From: Bacteroidia bacterium
GTDB lineage: Bacteria; Bacteroidota; Bacteroidia; Bacteroidales; Paludibacteraceae
Direction: 5' to 3'
Assembly: GCA_009929445.1 (NCBI GenBank)
Contig: SAAL01000037.1
Coordinates: forward strand, 1-32,651
Length of the DNA: 32,651 bases
The notes under the pieces are model-generated. The model saw only the letters and a list, made by a program, of their open reading frames with translations. It was not told the origin of the DNA and did no database searches. A program made the position numbers and the translations under genes. Below are positions 8,111-16,603 of this stretch, in pieces. Within the stretch, counting starts at the first letter, position 1. Each line of letters opens with the position of its first letter.

Positions 8111-9261
8111 ATAATATTTATAAAGTTATTTAAAAACTTTTGTTTACAATAGTCTTTTTCAACGCCTTGGCGAGCATTGTTTCCGAGAGTTTTTCGGAGT
8201 TTGTTGTCAACAAGTAGCTTGTCAATCGCAGCGGCCATAGCGGTTGTGTCTCGTTCCGAAACAAGAATCCCATTATACCCATTTTTTAGCCACTCTGAAA
8301 CGCCTCCGACATCAAAGCCAACAACAGGAATCCCACAGCCCATGGCCTCAATGCCGGAAAGACCGAAAGGTTCCTGCCAGAGGGACGGGAATACGGCGAT
8401 ATCCGAATTTATAAAAACTTCCAGAGGATTTTGAACCCAACCATCAAAACTAACATGATTCTTTAGCTCCATTTGTTCAGCTATTCTTTTAAAATCCATT
8501 AAGCGAGAACCATTTCCTAAGATGCGTACGGAAGCTTTCGCTCTCAGTTTGGAGATGGCTTCTAAAAATAAAGGGGTCCCCTTAGATACAACTTGTTGTC
8601 CCGCAAAGACAATTTGTGGAATATCGCTATTAATACGCTTTTTATTCGGGAGAACTGGTAGTCTTAAAAAGGGGTGAATGATTTTTATTTTTTCTTCAGT
8701 TACACCATTTTTCAACAAATTACACTTCATGAAATCAGAGAGGACGACGAAGAATTTACAGGACATTGCCTGTTTAAACAATTTCGCTGATTCAATAAAA
8801 TTCTTTTTTAGTGCTATGTTTATCCCTTTGACCATATGTCTGGGTGGAACCAGAGAAGAACAGACAGCACAGAATAGGCGCGAGTAATGACGGTGACAAT
8901 TTATTCTTTTATAAGGATAATATTTAAAGCCCTTAGGACAGTAATAGTCATGATCGTGAACAAAAAGAGCAGGGGAGAAGCGCTGTAAAATTTTTTCAAA
9001 TGTGTTCGGATGAGATATTTTGTGAACGGTAGTCAAATCAAAATCTTTTTCAGAAATCTGATTAATATCTTCTATATTCCAGTAATCATCAAAAATAGAA
9101 AGAAATCTTTCTTTTTCTTGAGCAGCCTCAATGAAGAGGGAATAAACCTTAAATCCATTTTCTTTCAGTAGCGCAGCTACCGAGTGAATATATCGCTCCA
9201 GCCCCCCAATAAAACCGGCATATTGTGAAATAAACAATACTTTATTTCTTTTTAAAATCAT
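8107..9261 (-). CDS. GT4 family glycosyltransferase
   Basis: The 384-residue product has the GT-B layout of GT4 enzymes. The N-terminus is LFISQYAGFIGGLERYIHSV, and the C-terminal sugar-nucleotide-binding half has VFAGQQVVSKGTPLFLEA, FDGWV and the E-x7-E motif in WQEPFGLSGIEAMG, followed by GIPVVGFDVGG. It should transfer a sugar from an activated donor to the lipid-linked repeat unit in the cytoplasm; donor and linkage cannot be read. A Cys-rich stretch (HDHDYYCPKG, CHRHYSRLFCAVCSS, about 122-157) is unusual and could bind metal or simply be structural. The start overlaps the upstream GT4 gene by 20 bp and the stop overlaps the downstream fusion gene by 4 bp, so it lies within a tightly coupled set. 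Confidence 0.87.
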   Translation of the reverse strand: MILKRNKVLFISQYAGFIGGLERYIHSVAALLKENGFKVYSLFIEAAQEKERFLSIFDDYWNIEDINQISEKDFDLTTVHKISHPNTFEKILQRFSPALFVHDHDYYCPKGFKYYPYKRINCHRHYSRLFCAVCSSLVPPRHMVKGINIALKKNFIESAKLFKQAMSCKFFVVLSDFMKCNLLKNGVTEEKIKIIHPFLRLPVLPNKKRINSDIPQIVFAGQQVVSKGTPLFLEAISKLRAKASVRILGNGSRLMDFKRIAEQMELKNHVSFDGWVQNPLEVFINSDIAVFPSLWQEPFGLSGIEAMGCGIPVVGFDVGGVSEWLKNGYNGILVSERDTTAMAAAIDKLLVDNKLRKTLGNNARQGVEKDYCKQKFLNNFINII

Positions 9262-10474
9262 AAATAACTTCTTTGTAAAAATCCAGTTGCTGATTCGTTA
9301 TTGCTTCCCATGAATAATAATCGTTGACTTCTCTGAATGCGTTCTTGACAAGAAGTTCTTTTTTATCGAGTGCGTCAAAATATGCTCTCGTCATGGAGGC
9401 CAAATTGGAAGGATCAAACAGAAATCCATTTTCTCCATTTTTGATAAGTGTTTTTAGACCACCTACTGCTGAGGCAATTGCTGGTAGTTTAGCACTCCAG
9501 GCTTCAAGAACGACAATCCCGAATGGTTCATGTATGCTGGGTAATACAAAAAGGCTGGCATCTTTATATGCACCTATAAGTAGATCAGATTGTGGAGGCA
9601 AACCTTCTACCAGAGTAAAGCGATCTGTTAACCCCGCTCGGGAAATATCTTCTTTCAGTTTATTGAAATAGGAAGGTGAAGTAATAAAACCGATTATTGC
9701 ACAATGTACATTTTCACATTTAGAAATCAACTCCTTTAACAATTTAACTAATGCAAGTTGATTTTTTTGATAATCGACTCGAGAAACACAAAGAAGCAAC
9801 TTTCTGTTTTCTGGGATGTTATACTTGGATTTGAAGCTAGTTTGAACAGCCTTAGAAAACAAGGAGGAGTCCACACCATTTGCAATATGAGCGACTTTTT
9901 TACCTGGAAATTTTTTTTGAACTAGTTCAAATTCATTTTTTCCAACGCATATAATTCCATCAGATTGAGCAACGATGTCTCCATCAAGGCCAAAGATCCG
10001 TTCAATTAATTTTCCATAACCTATACTTCCTTTGAGCGGTTTTTGCATCTCTTCCAACTCTGAAGGAGGAACGTCATAATTCCCCCCATGAAAAGAGATT
10101 ATAAATGGAATATTTTTTTTATGAGCAGCTCTTTGTGCAATTTTAGCAATCCGTCCCATGGCATGGGAATGGATTAAATCATATTCTCCTTTTATTAAGT
10201 GTCTGTGGAGAGAGAATGAAAAAGGATTTCCACCCTTTTTATCTAGTAAAAATGAATTACTTTTTGAAAGAAAAAGTTGCGGGTAAAAATACTTAAATCT
10301 ATAAATATCTAAATTTTCTATTATTTCTTTTTTGATTTTACAGAGAGCTGTAGTGGATAAAATCTCAATTTCATTTCCAAGATATTTAAGTTTCCTCGAC
10401 GAATTCCAGACAGCAGTTTCTGTCCCGCCCCACTCAGAAAAAGATAAGCGCCTTATGACATTTGCAATTCTCAT
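9242..10474 (-). CDS. GT4 family glycosyltransferase
   Basis: A 410-residue GT-B enzyme. The N-terminal loop SEWGGTETAVWNSSRKL fits the GT4 acceptor-side Rossmann fold. SFHGGNYDV and IANGVDSSLF are typical linker motifs. LLCVSRVDYQKNQLALVKLL starts the donor-binding half, and HEPFGIVVLEAWSAKLP gives E-x7-E followed by AIASAVGGLKTLI. It is expected to act at the cytoplasmic face on the growing repeat unit; the sugar donor is unknown. It starts 2 bp after the stop of the upstream GT2 gene and its 3' end overlaps the next GT4 gene by 20 bp, consistent with a single transcript and coupled translation. Confidence 0.87.
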   Translation of the reverse strand: MRIANVIRRLSFSEWGGTETAVWNSSRKLKYLGNEIEILSTTALCKIKKEIIENLDIYRFKYFYPQLFLSKSNSFLLDKKGGNPFSFSLHRHLIKGEYDLIHSHAMGRIAKIAQRAAHKKNIPFIISFHGGNYDVPPSELEEMQKPLKGSIGYGKLIERIFGLDGDIVAQSDGIICVGKNEFELVQKKFPGKKVAHIANGVDSSLFSKAVQTSFKSKYNIPENRKLLLCVSRVDYQKNQLALVKLLKELISKCENVHCAIIGFITSPSYFNKLKEDISRAGLTDRFTLVEGLPPQSDLLIGAYKDASLFVLPSIHEPFGIVVLEAWSAKLPAIASAVGGLKTLIKNGENGFLFDPSNLASMTRAYFDALDKKELLVKNAFREVNDYYSWEAITNQQLDFYKEVIYDFKKK

Positions 10475-10476
10475 TT

Positions 10477-11310
10477 TTAAATATTTTTAAAATAATCCTT
10501 TAATCCATTTCTATATGAGAACTTTTGTTTGAAACGATATTTTAGACAAGGCGCCAGGTGGGCGATTTGATTCCTTTTCAATAGCCAAAAAAAGTCTCTG
10601 AAAATTCCTCCAAGGAGCCCTTTTGTGAAAGGGTAAAAAGGTTGTTTCTTTTTCCAAATTTGGCCGTCTGCATAACCTTCCCCATAAAACCTTTTTTGGA
10701 CTTGTTCAATGCTATAATTATGTGAATGTTCGACGATTGATTTTGGTGTATAGGCAATTTTTAGCCCATTATCCCTTAAAGTCTTCGCCCAATAGATATC
10801 TTCTGAATAGGAAATATTTGGATTAAAGGGGAATCGCTCAAGGGTGGTTCGTGTTGTTGCAGAGCTGACCATCGAAAAAAAAGTGTTGGAAAGAGGTACG
10901 TCTGGAAAGGCTCTTGAGTAGTCCAGTTTAACCCAAGGGAAGGCATCAGGTCGGGAAACTTGGCGAGCGTATGAGGCTTGTGCTTGTTGGTTTAATAGCG
11001 GTTTTATTAATTCTTCCAGCCAAAACCTATCATGGGGAATAGAGTCACTATTATTGTAGACAATAATATTCCCTAAACAATTTTCAAAAGCAAGATTTAA
11101 TACTTTTCCAGGGATATAGGAGCCATCTGGAATAGAGAATGAACGGATATTATCATACTGATCAATTATTTCTCTGGTACCATCTGTTGATGCATTGTCA
11201 AAAATTAAGATTTCATAATCAGAAAAAGTCTGCTCCGAAATCTTATCTAAAACCCGTTTAATAAAAGGAGCATCATTTCTAGATCGAATGACTATGCTGA
11301 CTCTAGGCAT
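10477..11310 (-). CDS. GT2 family (GT-A) glycosyltransferase
   Basis: The 277-residue product opens with the GT-A nucleotide-binding fold: VSIVIRSRNDAPFIKRVL, then ILIFDNASTDGTREI. IVYNNSDSIPHDRFW near 100 stands where the DxD motif is expected, and YSEDIYWAKTLRDNG further on matches the ED acid/base region of GT2 enzymes. No membrane helices are seen, so it is probably a soluble or peripheral cytoplasmic enzyme that adds one sugar, such as a rhamnosyl or glycosyl residue, to the repeat unit. The ATG at 11310 lacks a clear Shine-Dalgarno and follows the longest gap inside the operon (42 bp). The next gene starts 2 bp after its stop. Confidence 0.86.
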   Translation of the reverse strand: MPRVSIVIRSRNDAPFIKRVLDKISEQTFSDYEILIFDNASTDGTREIIDQYDNIRSFSIPDGSYIPGKVLNLAFENCLGNIIVYNNSDSIPHDRFWLEELIKPLLNQQAQASYARQVSRPDAFPWVKLDYSRAFPDVPLSNTFFSMVSSATTRTTLERFPFNPNISYSEDIYWAKTLRDNGLKIAYTPKSIVEHSHNYSIEQVQKRFYGEGYADGQIWKKKQPFYPFTKGLLGGIFRDFFWLLKRNQIAHLAPCLKYRFKQKFSYRNGLKDYFKNI

Positions 11311-11352
11311 AATATCTGTATGTGCAGGCTAGTTAGGCGAATTATTTTTCGT

Positions 11353-13077
11353 TTATATTAAGCGAGAGCGCCTTACGAAAAACGCTTTGTAGACGCAAAT
11401 TCCGAGGAAAAATAGGCCAGATAAAATAGCCGAAATTTTCTGGACAAGAGTACCCTTATAGTAAATATGGATTTTTCCAGTCTTATACTCCTTGGGGAGG
11501 TCTACTGATAAAAGCGAGTTAGAGCTTATAAGAATAGGGAGCCCTATGTGATTTTGACCAGGTAATATCAGCTGCGCTGCATATCCTTTGTAGGGGATAA
11601 TTGGAAATTCCAGTTGATTATCTGAAGAATTCCCTTCGAATGTCAATGTAGTTTCTCCATTAGCTGAAAAACTTGGACGCATTCTTATTGTATTCTTTGA
11701 AAGAACAATTTTACCTCTCTCCTCAATATCTTCAATATCCATTCCACTCGGAAGGTAATGAATTCCACTGGCCACTAAACGTCCAGCCATGGATGGTGAA
11801 AAATTAGTTAACATCTTTCCTTCATGAATTTTTGCAGCATAAACATAAGCTACGTTAAAGTACCAAGCAAAACCGCAACCAACAAATAGTATCCAGGTCC
11901 AGTAGCGAATTTTAGATATATCGTTTTGTGTCAGGTGAGAGAGAATAAACCCACATCCTGCTGCCAAAAATGCAGTTGCTGGAAGGTAAAAACGCCATGG
12001 AAATTGGATTCCTGCAAGCGCCTTCATCATCCCTTCCCAGGGGAGAAAATTGGTTGCTGCAAGTAGGCAACCAAAGCCGATAATGAGCAAGCCGTCACTG
12101 GTGCGTCTGTGAATGTTTGGTGGCAAAGTAAAGCGAAGTCGCTGAGAGGCAATGATTAGAAAAATAATCCCTATTCCGGGGGGAATCCAATATTCGAGTT
12201 TCATGTAAGGGAGCTCAAGCCAAAGCCTCGTAAATGGAACAGCCCTCTCAATAATAGAACTTTTAATGGTTCTTGAGGTAAGATTGTATTCCATGTACTG
12301 CATTTGCTCTAACATCGGTAAAAAGAAAAATGAAACTAAGACAAAAGTTATAAATATACTAATAAATAAAAATAATATTCTTTCTAATTTTCTTAAAAAA
12401 AGAATAATGTTTAATACACACCATAAAAAAGAGATTATACACATCAAAATAAATGTAATCTGATGTGCTAAAAACAAAGCTGAAAAACCAAAAATAAGAG
12501 GGAGATTATTCCTAAAGTTTCCGTAGATGAGATTGTATAGGCCTAAAATAACCATTGGTATAAAAGGAAAAGCCAAAACTTCACCAAAAGCAGCTCGATT
12601 AAAAATATCTGTTGCAAAATAGCTGCTCCAGCCATAGAGAAGAGCTCCTGCAAATGCACCAAACTTTTCAACACCCATCTTTGTAAGGGAGAAATACATG
12701 CTATAAACAGCGAAAAACCACCAAATAAAAAGAAATAATTTATAAGAATTAATTAAAGAAATACCGATCTTTGCAAAAAAAACAGGGATATATGCAAAAA
12801 AATCTGGATAAAAAAGGCCAGAAGCATATCCGTATCCATCTAATGCAGAAAAATTTACTCTAATTGGAAAAACTCCTTCATTTAAGGCATCAAGCATTCC
12901 TTGGAGGCGGGCCAGATGAAAAAAAAGATCATGTCCCTGAGGAATGCCAGGATAAAGTAAGGGGATGAGTCCGATGCACCCGAGAGTTCCAAGGAGGGCA
13001 GGATAAAAAAAAGTATCACCGCATTTTCGAATCAATTTATCCCAAAAAAAAGGTATATTTAAAAAAATATTATTCAT
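11353..13077 (-). CDS. Polytopic GT-C-like membrane protein (6-pyruvoyl-tetrahydropterin synthase-related type)
   Basis: A 574-residue integral membrane protein with about ten or more hydrophobic segments between residues 20 and 400 and a soluble, probably periplasmic, C-terminal region before a last helix near 550. The first loop has PGIPQGHDLFFHLARLQGML, an acidic loop like that of GT-C glycosyltransferases and of the 'PTPS-related' membrane family, whose name reflects annotation history rather than pterin chemistry. GT-C enzymes use polyprenol-phosphate sugars on the outer face of the membrane. The adjacent upstream gene is a polyprenol-phosphate glycosyltransferase, so the two could form a donor-making and decorating pair, by analogy with GtrB and its GT-C partners. 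There is no visible Shine-Dalgarno, and the region near 12340-12420 is very AT-rich. Confidence 0.68.
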   Translation of the reverse strand: MNNIFLNIPFFWDKLIRKCGDTFFYPALLGTLGCIGLIPLLYPGIPQGHDLFFHLARLQGMLDALNEGVFPIRVNFSALDGYGYASGLFYPDFFAYIPVFFAKIGISLINSYKLFLFIWWFFAVYSMYFSLTKMGVEKFGAFAGALLYGWSSYFATDIFNRAAFGEVLAFPFIPMVILGLYNLIYGNFRNNLPLIFGFSALFLAHQITFILMCIISFLWCVLNIILFLRKLERILFLFISIFITFVLVSFFFLPMLEQMQYMEYNLTSRTIKSSIIERAVPFTRLWLELPYMKLEYWIPPGIGIIFLIIASQRLRFTLPPNIHRRTSDGLLIIGFGCLLAATNFLPWEGMMKALAGIQFPWRFYLPATAFLAAGCGFILSHLTQNDISKIRYWTWILFVGCGFAWYFNVAYVYAAKIHEGKMLTNFSPSMAGRLVASGIHYLPSGMDIEDIEERGKIVLSKNTIRMRPSFSANGETTLTFEGNSSDNQLEFPIIPYKGYAAQLILPGQNHIGLPILISSNSLLSVDLPKEYKTGKIHIYYKGTLVQKISAILSGLFFLGICVYKAFFVRRSRLI

Positions 13078-13090
13078 ATAAATTATATTA

Positions 13091-14047
13091 TTATAATGAA
13101 TTGTTTAATGTATATTTTTTAATTATATATCTTGGCCGCTGTTTAACTTCTGAATATATTTTTCCAATATATTCGCCAACAATTCCTATGGAAAAGAGTT
13201 GAATTCCGCCAAGGAAAAGAATTGTAAACATTAAAGAAGTCCATCCCGGAACTGTATCTCCATATAATTTTACATATCCAGCATATCCTAATAAAATAAT
13301 ACTAATAAAAAACATTAAGACACCCAAACTAAATATAAATCTCAAAGGTTTAATGCTGAAGGAAGTAACTCCGTCTAATGCAAGCTGGAGCATTTTAAAG
13401 AAAGGGTAATGTGTAGGTCTTTCTGTAGGTTTTCTTTTATATAAAACAATAGAGTGTTTAAATCCAATAAGCGGGATAATCCCTCGAATATATAGATTTG
13501 TCTCTTTATATTGCGAAAAAACATCAAGAGCTCTTTTGCTCATTAACCTGTAATCAGCGTGATTAAATATCGATTTAACTCCAAGAAAAGAAAGGATGCG
13601 ATAAAAAAATTCCGCAGAGGCTCTCTTAAATATTGTATCGGAAGATCTATCAGAGCGTACCCCATAGACAATATCGCTTCCCCTATTATACTCATCAATA
13701 AAATCTTTTAAAACGGTAATGTCGTCTTGTAAATCCGCATCTAACGAAATAGTAACATCACATTTTTCTTTGGCGTGCATAAGTCCGGCCAATAAAGCCG
13801 TTTGATGTCCGCAATTTCGGGAAAGCTTAAGACCACAAACTGACAAATGTTTTTTGCTCAACTCCTCAATTCGCTCCCAGGTTTTATCTTTCGAGCCATC
13901 GTCTATCAACAGAATATTACTCTCAGAAGATATTCTATCGGATGCTATCAATCCATTTAACTGAATTAAAACTTCTTGAACCGTACTATCGATAATTGAT
14001 TCTTCGTTGTAGCAAGGAATTACTAGAGTGAGTTTATTCCGATTCAT
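13091..14047 (-). CDS. Polyprenol-phosphate glycosyltransferase (GT2, DPM1/ArnC/GtrB-like)
   Basis: The protein begins MNRNKLTLVIPCYNEES, followed by ILLIDDGSKDKTWERI, GHQTALLAGL and ISLDADLQDD, the donor and metal motifs of this clade. ADYRLMSKRALD and two C-terminal membrane helices (FSLGVLMFFISIILLGYAG; LMFTILFLGGIQLFSIGIVG) follow, ending in EYIGKIYSEVKQRPRYI. These enzymes move a sugar from UDP- or GDP-sugar to undecaprenyl phosphate. I chose the ATG at 14047 over a TTG at 14074 because AGGA sits 8 bases upstream and the strand begins at once; this gives 318 residues and a 16-bp gap to the upstream gene. Its neighbour, the GT-C-like protein, is the probable user of the product. Confidence 0.9.
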   Translation of the reverse strand: MNRNKLTLVIPCYNEESIIDSTVQEVLIQLNGLIASDRISSESNILLIDDGSKDKTWERIEELSKKHLSVCGLKLSRNCGHQTALLAGLMHAKEKCDVTISLDADLQDDITVLKDFIDEYNRGSDIVYGVRSDRSSDTIFKRASAEFFYRILSFLGVKSIFNHADYRLMSKRALDVFSQYKETNLYIRGIIPLIGFKHSIVLYKRKPTERPTHYPFFKMLQLALDGVTSFSIKPLRFIFSLGVLMFFISIILLGYAGYVKLYGDTVPGWTSLMFTILFLGGIQLFSIGIVGEYIGKIYSEVKQRPRYIIKKYTLNNSL

Positions 14048-14063
14048 ATGAAAAATCCTATTG

Positions 14064-15050
14064 TTAGTGAACAATTTTCATTCCTCTAAAATATTTAAAG
14101 AAAGGCCATAGGCGGCATCTAAGACCAAACTTATGAGGAAAAATAATAGATTTTTTAAATTCTTTTTCTGTACCTTGGCCAGATTCGGTATAAATATCTC
14201 GGATCAATTTTTCAAAACGGATCCGATGTTGTTTTAAAACTTGAATCGTCGAATTTCTAACCTTTTCGGGCGAAAACTCTTGTTTTGCAACATGCTCTAC
14301 TGCTTCAGCTACACCTTCAGGCGTAGGAAAAGCAGTATCAAGGATGTGAACGTAATCTGGACACAGAGACTGCTCTCTACCGCCTTTGTTCCGTGTCGTC
14401 ACCAATGGGACTCCGCAAAGACCGTACTCGGTGGCAGCGTACATCGCTCCCTCCTCCTCCGAAAGCCCCAAACCAACTTTTGCCTGGTTGATGTAACGGA
14501 ACATAAATATACCTCTAACCTTGCTTATATGGGTAGCATTATTTTGGAGTTTGTCAAGTATGCCCTTTGCATAATCCTGCTCTTTCTGGGAATAGGACCC
14601 GATAAGAAGTAGCCGAGGGACATTAATTGCCAGGTCATGACGTTTAAAGGGAGTTAATCTGGCTAAATAGATGGCATTATAGATTTTTTTTTGTCTGGTG
14701 ACCAAATAACGATTTTCTTTTAAAAAAGCATTCTGGCTACAAAAAACACAATTATCATTTATTTCTTTTAAATTGTGTAATTCATTTAATGAATTACAAA
14801 GAAAATAAAATTTTATATTTGTATCTAATAACTTTAATTTACTTATTTCTTTTTTTATAAATTCAATCCTATCATCGCTTTCATAATTCCATCCAAAATT
14901 AAATAATGCATATATATTATTATATTTCTTGTTCTCTTTTATCCAAAATAAAAAATCATCTTTCCAATTTAAAAAGTCTTCAAAAAAGGATATAAAAATA
15001 AAAGGTTCTTTTGATAAAACAGTTGCTGGTAAATAAACTCTATTTTTCAC
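14064..15050 (-). CDS. Putative GT-B (GT4-like) glycosyltransferase with AT-rich N-terminal half
   Basis: The 328-residue product starts at GTG. The C-terminal half has features of GT-B donor domains: IYNAIYLARLTPFKRHDLAI at about 123-142, RLLLIGSYSQKEQDYAKGIL, and GLSEEEGAMYAATEYGLCG followed by VPLVTTRNKGG, which resembles the GT4 E-rich loop. The first 120 or so residues are Lys/Asn/Ile/Phe-rich and I recognise no acceptor-binding motif there. The family assignment is therefore based on one half, and the substrate is unknown. The coding sequence changes abruptly in composition: about 52-62% GC around 14341-14460, against about 12-20% at 14761-14880. It lies 17 bp after the flippase gene in the operon. 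Confidence 0.7.
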   Translation of the reverse strand: MKNRVYLPATVLSKEPFIFISFFEDFLNWKDDFLFWIKENKKYNNIYALFNFGWNYESDDRIEFIKKEISKLKLLDTNIKFYFLCNSLNELHNLKEINDNCVFCSQNAFLKENRYLVTRQKKIYNAIYLARLTPFKRHDLAINVPRLLLIGSYSQKEQDYAKGILDKLQNNATHISKVRGIFMFRYINQAKVGLGLSEEEGAMYAATEYGLCGVPLVTTRNKGGREQSLCPDYVHILDTAFPTPEGVAEAVEHVAKQEFSPEKVRNSTIQVLKQHRIRFEKLIRDIYTESGQGTEKEFKKSIIFPHKFGLRCRLWPFFKYFRGMKIVH

Positions 15051-15120
15051 AATATTAATTTAAAAAATTATTTATTAAATTTATTTTTTATAAAAATTAA
15101 TTTATTCTTTATAAAAATCT
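14650..15120 (-). other. Strongly AT-rich segment across the glycosyltransferase/flippase junction
   Basis: Counted by hand in 60-base blocks, GC falls from about 47% (14581-14640) to 33%, 25% and 12% moving right, stays near 20% to 15060, and reaches only 2 of 60 bases in 15061-15120 before recovering to about 30% in 15121-15180. The segment covers the 5' half of one gene, the 17-bp gap and the 3' end of the flippase gene, so the change does not follow gene borders. This suggests a recombination or transfer boundary, or loss of constraint at the flippase tail. Confidence 0.6.
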
Positions 15121-16603
15121 TTTCAGAAAAAGTTAGAGAAAATAACCAGCAAAAAATTGTTGAAAGCATTCCTGTGACGATTACTACCGAGCAAAAACGG
15201 AAAAACCCTTGTTCCATCAAGTTTTTCAAAACAATGCAGGCCGTAATTGAAGGTATAGCAACATATGTGCATTTGGTGAAAACGGAATGTATCCAACTTA
15301 AAGGGGATACTTTCATCAGTTTTTTTACCCAGAAAATACGTCCAATAGAGCATCCTGTGGAAGTGACAACTAGCATGGCAATAGCCAGTTCTGAACTTCC
15401 ACCGAGTTTAAATACGAGCCAGGAAAGTGGAAGTGTCAAAATAAACATCCCTCCCTGGACGAATTGGTACAGAGCAATTTTTCCAAAAGCTTTTACAGCT
15501 TCCATATAGCCTGCCGTAGATTTGTCGATTATATAGGCAAGTAAAATTATTTGGCAAAAGGTTGCTGCGTGCAGTGGTGGATTTTTTAACCATAGTTTTA
15601 AAAGATAATCCATCTCGAAGAAAAAGGGAATTGCCCAAAAAAAAGTCAGGAGAATGATAAATTTACTCATTTGCTGAGAAAGAGAAATCATTCCAGTTCG
15701 ATTTCCCTGCCCCTCGCGACTAGTAATTTCAGGAGAAATGGATTGGTAAATGGCAGAGGACATGTTGTTTGTTTGAGATGCAAATTGGTTTGCAATACCG
15801 AAAGCAGCATTAATTTTGGGGCCCATAAATATGTTGATAAGGAAAGCCAATCCTTGATTTTTGACAACGCCTCCAAATGCACCAAAAAGATTCCATCCTG
15901 CAAATGAAATAAGTTTTATAATTCTTTTTTTTTCGAATAAAAAATCTGACTTAACCTTGCATTCTTTAAATATAAATCTTGCCCTAAGTACTAAAAAAAA
16001 ATCAGTAAAAAATTTTATAAGAACAACTCCAAAAGAGTAAAATAAGAGTAAGTCCCCTTTCATGTTTAACAGCTTCCATGCAAGTATAAATGTTAAAATG
16101 GTTTGCAGACTCGTCCAAAAGGTTAATTCAAAAATACGTTGTTTTGCATAAAACATGCTCCAATATGGAATAAATATCATTGTTTCCATCGCAGAAAAAA
16201 CTGAAAAATAGTAGACCCATTTACAGGTCGATAGTCTATCCACGGGGAGATTTAAAATCTGTTCGAGAAGGAAAATTCCCAGTGGAATACCGATTAAAAA
16301 GAGCAAAATAGCGAAAAGTGTATGAAGTAAAAAAGCACAATTAAACCATTTTTGTAGTTCCGTGAAATTATCACTCCCTATGGTGTAGGCATAAAAACGC
16401 TGTACACTATTAGCTAGTGTGTTTCCTAGAAATAGAATAAAAACAATTAGCCCCCCAACTACGTTATAAAGGCCAAAGTCAATTTCACCTAATGCGCTGA
16501 GAACCCAGCGGCTGCTGAAAAGAGTGAGAGCTGCCAAAACGAAAATACGCGCATAGGAAGCCAAAATATTTACAGCGATTAAATTATTACCTATAAGTCT
16601 CAA
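15068..16603 (-). CDS. Wzx-type polysaccharide flippase (MOP superfamily)
   Basis: A 511-residue polytopic protein with roughly 12-14 hydrophobic segments. The N-terminus, IAVNILASYARIFVLAALTL followed by SSRWVLSALGEIDFGLYNVV, is the familiar first-helix region of oligosaccharide flippases. These proteins move the lipid-linked repeat unit across the inner membrane. The start codon is TTG at 16603, placed directly after the TAA of the upstream hydrolase gene and in the same reading frame. No other start would keep the first helix, so translation probably depends on termination of the upstream gene. The C-terminal tail (KNKLIFIKNKFNK) is encoded by a segment with almost no G or C. Wzx next to Wzy, Wzz and Wza supports a Wzx/Wzy-dependent pathway. 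Confidence 0.88.
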   Translation of the reverse strand: MRLIGNNLIAVNILASYARIFVLAALTLFSSRWVLSALGEIDFGLYNVVGGLIVFILFLGNTLANSVQRFYAYTIGSDNFTELQKWFNCAFLLHTLFAILLFLIGIPLGIFLLEQILNLPVDRLSTCKWVYYFSVFSAMETMIFIPYWSMFYAKQRIFELTFWTSLQTILTFILAWKLLNMKGDLLLFYSFGVVLIKFFTDFFLVLRARFIFKECKVKSDFLFEKKRIIKLISFAGWNLFGAFGGVVKNQGLAFLINIFMGPKINAAFGIANQFASQTNNMSSAIYQSISPEITSREGQGNRTGMISLSQQMSKFIILLTFFWAIPFFFEMDYLLKLWLKNPPLHAATFCQIILLAYIIDKSTAGYMEAVKAFGKIALYQFVQGGMFILTLPLSWLVFKLGGSSELAIAMLVVTSTGCSIGRIFWVKKLMKVSPLSWIHSVFTKCTYVAIPSITACIVLKNLMEQGFFRFCSVVIVTGMLSTIFCWLFSLTFSEKIFIKNKLIFIKNKFNK

